A stretch of DNA of 64,000 nucleotides, from the NCBI RefSeq assembly GCF_049860805.1, contig NZ_CP187555.1, positions 4,340,001 to 4,404,000 of the forward strand, read 5' to 3'. The notes beneath the pieces are model-generated. The model had not been told where the DNA came from. It made no database searches and saw only the letters and a list, made by a program, of their open reading frames with translations. Both the position numbers and the translations under genes were made by a program. Source of the stretch: Parabacteroides sp900760525 (GTDB lineage: Bacteria > Bacteroidota > Bacteroidia > Bacteroidales > Tannerellaceae). Of the stretch, positions 9,075 to 16,083 are shown piece after piece; the first letter of the stretch is position 1, and the number at the start of each line of letters is the position of its first letter.

Positions 9075-9506
9075 TTGCTTAAAAATGAATTCTTGAAACT
9101 GTGGGACAAGCAGGTGTTCCGTCTCCCGGAGAACGATCTGAAACGGATACTTTATGTTTCCGTCCGGAATGCCTGCTTCGATTATCTCCGTCGGATGAAT
9201 ATGGAACAGGAGATCATCGACCACCGCGCCTTGCAACTAAAACTGGACGAACTTGACTTCTTTGAGGCTTCTGACGAACTTTTCATGCGGAAAGACCTTC
9301 TTGACCTGCTGATGAAAAAAGTGGCTGAGTTGCCTGAAAGAAGCCAGGAAGTTTTTCGTATGTCTTATCTCGAAGGTCTGAAAGCGACCGAAATAGCAGA
9401 ACGTCTCGATCTCTCCGTCCGCACGGTCGAGAACCTGCTCTATCGCTCCCTCCTTTATCTGCGCAAGAATTGTTCGAACCTGTTCCTGCTCATCTTCCTT
9501 TTATAA
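9075..9506 (+). CDS. ECF-type sigma-70 factor, N-terminally short
   Basis: Region 4 is intact: LPERSQEVFRMSYLEGLKAT followed by EIAERLDLSVRTVENLLYRS is the -35-binding helix-turn-helix of ECF sigma factors. Region 2 is only partly present: KNEFLKLWDKQ and KRILYVSVRNACFDYLRR match the end of the core-binding region, but the first helices are missing. Normal members have about 160-190 aa; this has at most 143. The only in-frame start is TTG 9075, since the frame is closed by TAG at 9012 and has no ATG, GTG or second TTG. It is either a decayed gene or one with an unusual start. No anti-sigma gene follows. Confidence 0.7.
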   Translation: MLKNEFLKLWDKQVFRLPENDLKRILYVSVRNACFDYLRRMNMEQEIIDHRALQLKLDELDFFEASDELFMRKDLLDLLMKKVAELPERSQEVFRMSYLEGLKATEIAERLDLSVRTVENLLYRSLLYLRKNCSNLFLLIFLL

Positions 9507-9592
9507 AGGAATTGTAAGTTTGGAAAATACTTGAATCAAGCTTCATAACAAGATTGATAACAGCTGCCGTGACTTGGATACCCGCCGTGTAG

Positions 9593-9620
9593 TTGCTTGT
9601 CGACAATTGTCGACAAGCAA
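9593..9620. repeat. Perfect 28-bp palindrome
   Basis: The 14-nt arm TTGCTTGTCGACAA is followed directly by its exact reverse complement with no loop. It contains two adjacent copies of TTGTCGACAA (9597-9606 and 9607-9616). The lack of a loop favours a DNA site for a dimeric protein over an RNA hairpin. The rest of the 9507-9841 gap holds the blaI promoter/operator region and no credible gene. Confidence 0.8.
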
Positions 9621-9781
9621 TTTCTTACAGGACCCCGTAAGCTTCCGCCCCGGTACATCCTTCTCTAATTGCTTATGCTTTTTATCTTTGTTCCGAAAAA
9701 CCGGAAAAAGGATTCCTCTTTCCCAGGTTGGGTGAAAGACCTTCTGTTATCGAAGCGTTAATACAAATTAACGCATTATCC

Positions 9782-9825
9782 CTTGCATATTTACGACAGA
9801 TTCGTAGCTTTGCGATACGATCGTA
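9782..9825 (+). promoter_or_regulatory. blaI promoter with two flanking dyads (candidate BlaI operators)
   Basis: The -7 element TAGCTTTG (9805-9812) has a -33-like CTTG at 9782-9785 with an exact 19-bp spacer. Two dyads with the same half-site overlap or follow it: TACGA-N5-TCGTA (9792-9806) and the perfect TACGATCGTA (9816-9825). BlaI/MecI repressors bind dyads over their own promoters, so these are likely autoregulatory sites; the binding itself is inference. Confidence 0.55.
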
Positions 9826-9841
9826 AAAAATAATATTGAAA

Positions 9842-10204
9842 ATGGAAAGATTAACAAGACAGGAAGAGGATGTGATGCGTTGGATCTGGCAGATCGAGCC
9901 GTGTTTTATCAAAGACATTCTGGCGAAGTATGAAGAGCCTAAGCCTCCTTATACGACACTCGCCTCTATTGTGAAGAACCTGGAACGTAAGAAATACGTG
10001 AAGGCAAAACGTTACGGGAATACTTACGAATACAGGCCGCTGATCCCACAGGAAGAATATAAACGTACGTTTATGGGAAGTGTGGTGAACAACTATTTCG
10101 AGAACTCTTACAAGGAAATGGTCTCCTTCTTTGCCAAGGAACAGAAGATTTCGACCGATGAATTAAAAGAGATCATCGATATGATTGAGAAAGGACGAGA
10201 ATAA
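9842..10204 (+). CDS. BlaI/MecI/CopY family repressor
   Basis: A 120-aa winged-helix repressor. The N-terminal half has the family pattern LTRQEEDVMRWIWQ ... PYTTLASIVKNLERKKYV with recognition helix and wing, then GNTYEYRPLI. The C-terminal part is the helical dimerisation and cleavage region. In this family a membrane-bound BlaR1 protease senses a signal and triggers cleavage of the repressor. An in-frame TTG precedes it, but ATG 9842 gives the family-typical N-terminus. BlaR1 starts 19 bp downstream, so they form one operon. Confidence 0.92.
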   Translation: MERLTRQEEDVMRWIWQIEPCFIKDILAKYEEPKPPYTTLASIVKNLERKKYVKAKRYGNTYEYRPLIPQEEYKRTFMGSVVNNYFENSYKEMVSFFAKEQKISTDELKEIIDMIEKGRE

Positions 10205-10223
10205 ACCGTAAATACATAATACC

Positions 10224-12200
10224 ATGACACCGGAATTTGCCTACTTTTTGAAGGTAAATGTAGCTTTTATACTCCTTTATGCCTTCTATCGGTTGTTCTT
10301 TTATAAGGACACCTTCTTCAAACTGCGCCGTGCGATCCTTTTGGCATTCTTTGGAGTGTCATTGCTTTATCCGCTAATGAATATTCAGGACTGGATCCGG
10401 GAGCAGGAGCCAATGGCGGAAGTCATACAAATGTATTCGGCTATCTTACCCGAGACAACGATAACTCCTGGCAATGTTCCTGAAACAAACTGGCACGATC
10501 TGTTTCTTTCCGGTGTTTCTTATCTCTATTGGGGTGGCGTCATCGCCTTGTTTCTTCGTTTTTTGGTGCAGTTGAGTAGCATATTGCTATTGGCGCGCCG
10601 GTCCGAAGTCACTTTGATTCGCAATGTACGTGTACATCTATTAAATAAGCCGGCCGGTCCTTTCTCCTTTTTCGGGCTTGTATTCTTGCATCTTGAAAGC
10701 CATTCCGAGAAAGAGATCGAAGAGATCCTGACACACGAGTGTACACATGTCAACCAGTGGCATTCGATCGATGTGATTATCTGCGAACTGGTTTGTATTA
10801 TTTGCTGGGTGAATCCGTTTGTCTGGCTGTTGAAAAGGGAAGTGCGCCATAACCTGGAATATCTGGCGGACGATACTGTTCTCGAGTCTGGTTATGACAG
10901 TCGCAGTTACCAATACCACCTTTTGGGGTTGGCGCATACCAATAAATCGGCCACCTCTTTATCCAATAACTTCAATATGCTGCATCTGAAAAACCGGATC
11001 AGCATGATGAACAAAAAACGTTCCCGGGGTATCGGAAGGACGAAATACCTGATTTTTATACCGGTTGTGGGCGTCTTGCTGATCGTGAGCAATGTCGATG
11101 CGTTGGCCCGTATTACGGACGAATTGGCGGAAAGCACGTTTGCCGATGTCCTTTTGCCCGACGTTGTCCATCCGGATGAAAAGATTGAAGTGAAAGCCCA
11201 GGTCGTGGATATCATGTATAAACCTGTTGCAGGTGCGGCAGTTGTCATTAAAGGGAAACCGATCGGCACGATTACGGATGTGAATGGGCATTTTGTCTTG
11301 AAGACTCCGGCTGATGCAACATTGCAGATTTCCGGGCTGGGGTTAAAGAAACGGGAGTTTGAAGCTACATCCGTTAAAGAGAATATGAAAATACAACTGC
11401 TTCCGGTAGTCGGGAATGCTGTTGCGGCTGAAGAACGCGAGGAATATGTGCTTTCGGAGGAAGAGGCCGAAGCTGCCAGACGTGCCCGTAGCCAAATCTT
11501 TACCGTCGTAGAGGTGATGCCCGAATTTCCGGGCGGACAAGGTGCTTTGCTGAAATTCCTGTCGACCCATGTCAAATATCCGGAATCGGCCATAAAGGGC
11601 GGTATAGAAGGACGGGTGAGTTGTTCTTTCGTTGTCGGAAAAGACGGGACGATTTCGGATGCGGAAGTCATCCGTAGCGTAAATCCGGCACTGGATGAGG
11701 AAGCTTTGCGTGTGATAAACTCCATGCCGGTTTGGACTCCGGGAAAACAGAGGGGCAAAGCTGTTAATGTGAAATATACGGTACCGGTTACTTTCCGGCT
11801 TTCCGGAGGAAAGAAAAAACCTTCTTCCCGTATCGCACAGAAACAAGTCAAAGGAATCGATACGTCCGGTCGCATCTTTTCGGTCGTACAACAGATGCCG
11901 GAATTTCCGGGCGGCCAGACTCAGCTGCTGAAATACCTGGCAACGCGCATAAAATATCCGGTTGAAGCACAGGAAAATGGAATACAGGGCCGTGTCTCTT
12001 GTTCGTTCGTTGTCGATACGGATGGAACTTTGAAAGATATTAAAGTGCTCCGCGGAGTCGATCCTTCGCTGGACAGGGAAGCGGTCCGGGTGATCCGGGA
12101 AATGCCGAAATGGAGTCCGGGCGTACAGAATGATATGGCTGTAGCCGTCAAATATACGGTTCCGGTCACGTTCCGTTTGGAAAAACCTGTTATGGATTAA
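10224..12200 (+). CDS. BlaR1-type M56 sensor protease with two TonB C-terminal domains
   Basis: A 658-aa membrane protein. Residues 1-125 hold three to four transmembrane segments. The M56 zinc protease follows with HECTH (171-175) and a likely third ligand Glu212 in HNLEYLADD. Another transmembrane segment is at about 274-292, after which the extracytoplasmic part has a carboxypeptidase-regulatory-like domain (about 323-392) and two tandem TonB_C domains (about 425-527 and 551-655), each starting MPEFPGGQ. There is no penicillin-binding sensor domain as in staphylococcal BlaR1, so the signal is probably not a beta-lactam and may involve outer-membrane or periplasmic partners. The role is inferred from fusion and context. 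Confidence 0.88.
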   Translation: MTPEFAYFLKVNVAFILLYAFYRLFFYKDTFFKLRRAILLAFFGVSLLYPLMNIQDWIREQEPMAEVIQMYSAILPETTITPGNVPETNWHDLFLSGVSYLYWGGVIALFLRFLVQLSSILLLARRSEVTLIRNVRVHLLNKPAGPFSFFGLVFLHLESHSEKEIEEILTHECTHVNQWHSIDVIICELVCIICWVNPFVWLLKREVRHNLEYLADDTVLESGYDSRSYQYHLLGLAHTNKSATSLSNNFNMLHLKNRISMMNKKRSRGIGRTKYLIFIPVVGVLLIVSNVDALARITDELAESTFADVLLPDVVHPDEKIEVKAQVVDIMYKPVAGAAVVIKGKPIGTITDVNGHFVLKTPADATLQISGLGLKKREFEATSVKENMKIQLLPVVGNAVAAEEREEYVLSEEEAEAARRARSQIFTVVEVMPEFPGGQGALLKFLSTHVKYPESAIKGGIEGRVSCSFVVGKDGTISDAEVIRSVNPALDEEALRVINSMPVWTPGKQRGKAVNVKYTVPVTFRLSGGKKKPSSRIAQKQVKGIDTSGRIFSVVQQMPEFPGGQTQLLKYLATRIKYPVEAQENGIQGRVSCSFVVDTDGTLKDIKVLRGVDPSLDREAVRVIREMPKWSPGVQNDMAVAVKYTVPVTFRLEKPVMD

Positions 12201-12211
12201 AATAAGAAACC

Positions 12212-13768
12212 ATGATGAAATGTAAGTTTTCTCTATTACTGTTTCTTTGCGTACTGCCCCTCTGTGGGCAGGCGCAGAGTTTTAACCTTCAGGAATTGGT
12301 GAATAAGAAACAATTCCAGGAAGTTATAGCACGTGTGGACAGTCTTACTCCGGCTGATTCTGCCGACTATGCCACGATGTCGGCTATCGGGCAGGCGTAC
12401 GAAGGATTGCTTCGCTATAAGGATGCGTATCTGTGTTTTTCTTATTGCCTGAAAATGGATACGACCAATGTGGATGCTCTGAATGCCGTTGCCAGGAATG
12501 CCACCAATTTCGGTCGGATAGCGGAAGCTAAACGTTGCTATCATAAGGTGTTGGAGGCTGATAGCATGAACTTCTATGCCAACTATCAGCTGGCACGCCT
12601 TTATTATCAGTTGGGAGATTATGGTAAAGCGACGGAACACTATCATGTGCTCGCCTCCATCGAAGGTGAAAACCCTTCTATCCTAACCGGGTTGGCTGAC
12701 TGCCATATCAAAAGGGGAACTGTCCCTAACATGATGATCGCATTGTCTTTATATGCCCGCGCACTGGAACTGAACCCGGAGAATATACGGGTTGCCTCCT
12801 CTTTAGCCAATCTCTTGCTTCAGACCGGAGATGGCAAAGGTGCATTGCAGGTCTGCGATACGGCTTTGTGTTATAACCCTGATAACAGGCAGATACGGCA
12901 GAGCAAAGGGATGGCCCTTTATATGTTGAAAGAATATTCGCAGGCGGATACGGTTTATACCGGGCTATTGGCTGACGGCGACTCTTCTTTCCTGAATCTC
13001 AAATATGCGGGCGCTTCCCGCTATATGTTCGGACATGCGTTCAATGCCGTCGGATTATTGGAGAAAGCGTATGAAATGGATACGACGGATGTAGAAACGG
13101 CTCTGTTGTACGGGGCAGCCATTGGGAAGACCTATGACCGTAAGCGTGCTTATGCCCTGTTCGACCAGGCCGAACGGAATATGCAGCCTAAAAAGTTTCT
13201 TAAGAATCTGTTGATTTCTTTACGGGGGGATATTTTGGAGCGTGACGGACGCTGGAAGGAGGCTGAACATTTATATTATGCCGCGTGGAAGAAAGATTCG
13301 GCTCAATTGAATTTTTTGTATGAGATCAACGTACATTATTGGGACGTGGATCCCGGCTTGTTCCAGAATGAAGAGATGTTGCAAAGAACAGTTTTTGCAA
13401 AGTATACTTATCTGACCGCCTATATGAAGACCGATAAGTCACAAAAGTATCTCTACAATTATCGTCCTTTCTTAGAAGCCGTTTGCGAAGATGCTTTTTT
13501 CAAGAATGCCGATGAAGTGACGATGCTGGCTCCCGATGGGGAAAAAACAAAATTGGCGGTCGCCGACCTGCGTGCGTTGGTTGCTCAACTGCCGCAGATG
13601 CCCGAAGATGAACGGCTGAGGCGTGAAAAAATGCAGGAACAAATGAAGAAGGTCCGGGAAAGGGAAAAGAAACTGCATAAAAGCGGTGCTAAACTTGATA
13701 CGCTCGTCCTTAGTCAGGAAGAAAAAGAAAAGGCCCGGAAAATGCTGAAAGACGCCGGACTGGAATAA
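12212..13768 (+). CDS. Exported TPR protein of the BlaI-BlaR1 operon
   Basis: A 518-aa protein with a signal peptide (MMKCKFSLLLFLCVLPLCGQ, cut near AQ) and TPR units from about residue 25 to 340; MDTTNVDALNAVARNATNFG and NPENIRVASSLANLLLQTGD-type repeats are easily seen. The last 60 residues are a charged helix (REKMQEQMKKVREREKKLHK). It starts 11 bp after the BlaR1 stop. A periplasmic TPR protein is a common third member of Bacteroidetes blaI-blaR1(TonB) operons, probably as a scaffold for the sensor. Confidence 0.85.
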   Translation: MMKCKFSLLLFLCVLPLCGQAQSFNLQELVNKKQFQEVIARVDSLTPADSADYATMSAIGQAYEGLLRYKDAYLCFSYCLKMDTTNVDALNAVARNATNFGRIAEAKRCYHKVLEADSMNFYANYQLARLYYQLGDYGKATEHYHVLASIEGENPSILTGLADCHIKRGTVPNMMIALSLYARALELNPENIRVASSLANLLLQTGDGKGALQVCDTALCYNPDNRQIRQSKGMALYMLKEYSQADTVYTGLLADGDSSFLNLKYAGASRYMFGHAFNAVGLLEKAYEMDTTDVETALLYGAAIGKTYDRKRAYALFDQAERNMQPKKFLKNLLISLRGDILERDGRWKEAEHLYYAAWKKDSAQLNFLYEINVHYWDVDPGLFQNEEMLQRTVFAKYTYLTAYMKTDKSQKYLYNYRPFLEAVCEDAFFKNADEVTMLAPDGEKTKLAVADLRALVAQLPQMPEDERLRREKMQEQMKKVREREKKLHKSGAKLDTLVLSQEEKEKARKMLKDAGLE

Positions 13769-13788
13769 GCGGAATAATTCGGACAATC

Positions 13789-13992
13789 ATGGACTGCTCA
13801 CCGGAATCCTTTGTTGAAGGAAAGAAATATCCGGCTACCCGTGTTGCGGATAGTGTCTTGCTCTATTACCGGGACGCCTATGAGGTGTTGGAGTTGGCGG
13901 AAAAGAATCCGGCAATCCTGGAATACGAACAGCTGAAGAACTTGAAGGATGATGATAACCCGGTGTTGATGTTGGTCACTTTAAAAGAATAA
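13789..13992 (+). pseudogene. 3' remnant of a six-bladed beta-propeller lipoprotein gene
   Basis: The 67-aa frame matches the last 55 or so residues of the next gene's product: here LAEKNPAILEYEQLKN...DDDNPVLMLV, there EAEKNPAVLDHPQLKR...EDDNPVLMVV. It lacks the signal peptide, lipobox and all propeller blades, while the intact neighbour has 400 aa. The simplest reading is an older tandem copy that lost its 5' part. It could still be translated because it has an ATG 20 bp after the TPR stop. Confidence 0.75.
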
Positions 13993-14007
13993 TAAATACG
14001 ATAGATT

Positions 14008-15210
14008 ATGCATAAATATGTATTTCTGCTTAGTATGCTTGTATTCCTTTCGGCATGTGGAGGGAAACAAACCGGGCAACCGCTAATTGCCGAAGTCGAA
14101 CCTGTGAAGCCGGAATATCCGGTAACCGTTCCGTTTGAGGCGGGAGTCGGTGTCGAGCGGGAGATGAAGTTGAGCGATATTGCCGATTCCGTGCGATATG
14201 TCCCGTTGGAAACGAATGATAAGTGCCTGATCGATTTTATAAATCCGGGTAAAGTGGTAAAGACCTCTAAGTATTGGTTCGTATCCAGCAATTCGAGGTT
14301 ATATCAATATACGACCGATGGGAAGTTCGTCAGGAACATCGGTTCGAGGGGCGGTGGCCCAGGACAATTCAATTACTTCCAACAGATAGATGTAAACGAG
14401 GATACAGGATTGGTTTTTATGTTGACGGCTTCCGGAAAGGTCAATGTCTATGATATGGAAACCGGGAAATTCCTTTATGATATAAAGACACCGGATAAGG
14501 AAACGGCGCAATTTGCCATGTTGAATGATACCTTAGTGGCAACATTCCTGCTAAATAGTAACGGGCAGCAAAAAGAACGTATCTATATTTCCGGTCAAAA
14601 AGGAAGTATCTTGAATACCTTCTACCGTTCGGATTTGTTTGAAGTCAAGAGTGGAACCCGTTGGCTGATGATGAGTGGCATGGACAGATATATGTTCCGT
14701 TATCAAGATATGATTTGCTACAAAGAATTTTACAACGATACTTTGTTCATCGTGACGGAGAAGGAACTTCAACCTCGTTACATCATCGATTTAGGCAAAT
14801 ATGCCATTCCTGTCGACTGCCGTATGGAAGCTTGTGACGGAGATGCGAAAACTTATAACACAGTTGCAGCTCCATATATCCGAAACCATGTGATAGAAAC
14901 CGATTCTCTGCTTTTTATGCCCTATAATTACTGGGCGGGGGAAAAACAGCGGGAGCGCCACATGGTGCTTTATGACAAAAGGACGAAGGAATGTTTCTCC
15001 ATTCCGGACGGTTATATAAAGAATGATTTTCCCGGCGCGCTGCCTTTGCGTCCGGCGACTTCTTTGGACCGGAACATTCTGGTTTCTGTCTGGGAAGTCG
15101 GAGATCTTATGAAAGAAGCTGAAAAGAATCCGGCTGTCCTCGATCATCCCCAGTTGAAAAGATTGACCGAAGATGATAATCCGGTACTGATGGTCGTTTA
15201 TATGAAATAA
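14008..15210 (+). CDS. Six-bladed beta-propeller lipoprotein
   Basis: A 400-aa lipoprotein (lipobox LSAC, Cys17) of the Bacteroidetes six-bladed beta-propeller family. The family pattern is KLSDIADSVRYVPLET near residue 60, then RNIGSRGGGPGQF (glycine-rich blade turn) and repeated D.G.V/Y strands. These proteins often sit beside two-component or BlaR1 systems and are thought to bind ligands at the cell surface or in the periplasm; no ligand is visible. It follows the decayed copy by 15 bp and is followed 3 bp later by another lipoprotein, so it is probably part of the blaI transcript. Confidence 0.85.
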   Translation: MHKYVFLLSMLVFLSACGGKQTGQPLIAEVEPVKPEYPVTVPFEAGVGVEREMKLSDIADSVRYVPLETNDKCLIDFINPGKVVKTSKYWFVSSNSRLYQYTTDGKFVRNIGSRGGGPGQFNYFQQIDVNEDTGLVFMLTASGKVNVYDMETGKFLYDIKTPDKETAQFAMLNDTLVATFLLNSNGQQKERIYISGQKGSILNTFYRSDLFEVKSGTRWLMMSGMDRYMFRYQDMICYKEFYNDTLFIVTEKELQPRYIIDLGKYAIPVDCRMEACDGDAKTYNTVAAPYIRNHVIETDSLLFMPYNYWAGEKQRERHMVLYDKRTKECFSIPDGYIKNDFPGALPLRPATSLDRNILVSVWEVGDLMKEAEKNPAVLDHPQLKRLTEDDNPVLMVVYMK

Positions 15211-15213
15211 GTT

Positions 15214-15792
15214 ATGATGCGTTTTATTGGATTAGTACTATTGATCGGGCTGGTTACCGGTTGCTCGCCGGAGCGACCGGTTCCGGTCCGTATCGGTTAT
15301 GTGGAAACGGATGTTCCCTCAAGCAACCAGTGTGTGGAGATAACCGGTGCTTTCCAAGGGAAGCCGTATCAGCTACGAATGGCACATTCCCTGAACGGGA
15401 ATGTGAACTATAAGGTGTTGAACGAGGCGCCTTACATTATGCAAGATACGGTTTTGCGTATATCTATGGCAGTCGAGCCTCGACACAAACATACGGCGCG
15501 TTTTACATTGGATGCCGGTTCGGTGCAGATTGTCGAGGAGGCCGAATTGGAAGATGTCCTGCACAGTATCTTATTGGAAACCTATTCCGACCGCTCTTTT
15601 ACCTCTTCCGATACGATTCCGCTTACTTCCTATTCTAATGGAGCTTTGTACGAAGTCATGGTGGACGGGCAATTGCAACAGGGCGGGAGTTATTGCAATG
15701 TACGGAATGCCAAGCTACCGCCGAAAGAGTGGCATAAGGCTTTTGATATGAAAGAATATATCTGGTTTGAGCTTTTGTTTACCGGAAAGTAG
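15214..15792 (+). CDS. Hypothetical lipoprotein
   Basis: I do not recognise the family. It is a 192-aa protein with an SPII signal (lipobox VTGC, Cys17) followed by a mostly beta-predicted domain containing GYVETDVPSSNQCVEITGAF and PRHKHTARFTLDAGS. Start ATG 15214 lies 3 bp after the propeller gene stop, so it is the last gene of the blaI-blaR1-TPR-propeller run. It is probably surface or periplasmic and may work with the propeller protein. No catalytic motif is seen. Confidence 0.7.
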   Translation: MMRFIGLVLLIGLVTGCSPERPVPVRIGYVETDVPSSNQCVEITGAFQGKPYQLRMAHSLNGNVNYKVLNEAPYIMQDTVLRISMAVEPRHKHTARFTLDAGSVQIVEEAELEDVLHSILLETYSDRSFTSSDTIPLTSYSNGALYEVMVDGQLQQGGSYCNVRNAKLPPKEWHKAFDMKEYIWFELLFTGK

Positions 15793-15821
15793 ACGGCGCG
15801 CTGCGTTTTTTCAATCCTTTT

Positions 15822-15853
15822 ATTGCGTGAGGCGATAACAAAATATATCTTTG
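15822..15853 (+). promoter_or_regulatory. Promoter upstream of the patatin gene
   Basis: TATCTTTG (15846-15853) matches the -7 consensus; ATTG at 15822-15825 gives a weak -33 with a 20-bp spacer. If used, the transcript has a leader of about 220 nt that contains the whole phased dyad array at 15923-16032. Confidence 0.5.
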
Positions 15854-15922
15854 CCATTGGATGTAAATAAGATATACGTTACGGAGTGATAACGACTATC
15901 CGATGAATTCATTCTGGATATG

Positions 15923-16032
15923 GCATCTATTAATCGCTTCACAGTTGTGAGCCGATCGTTTCACAACTGTGAGCCGTGCGAATCACAGATGTGAGCCGTA
16001 CGGCTCATGGCCGTGAAACGATTAATAGATGC
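15923..16032. repeat. Four 22-bp-phased dyads inside a larger inverted repeat
   Basis: TCACAGTTGTGA (15939), TCACAACTGTGA (15961), TCACAGATGTGA (15983) and TCATGGCCGTGA (16005) begin exactly 22 bp apart; each is a TCACA-N2-TGTGA type dyad, most followed by GCCG. The set is enclosed by GCATCTATTAATCG (15923-15936) and its perfect reverse complement at 16019-16032. The dyads resemble CRP half-sites, but equal spacing of four suggests an array element and not a single operator. Confidence 0.85.
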
Positions 16033-16083
16033 TGACTTCCGAAAGAATATATCCATGGGAAACAACTAAATAAAGGGATTGTG

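Noticed and set aside
15939..16016. Classical CRP operator for the patatin gene
   Set aside because: Four evenly spaced dyads with drift, nested in a larger inverted repeat, do not look like a single CRP site, and similar arrays with other sequences occur elsewhere in the window.
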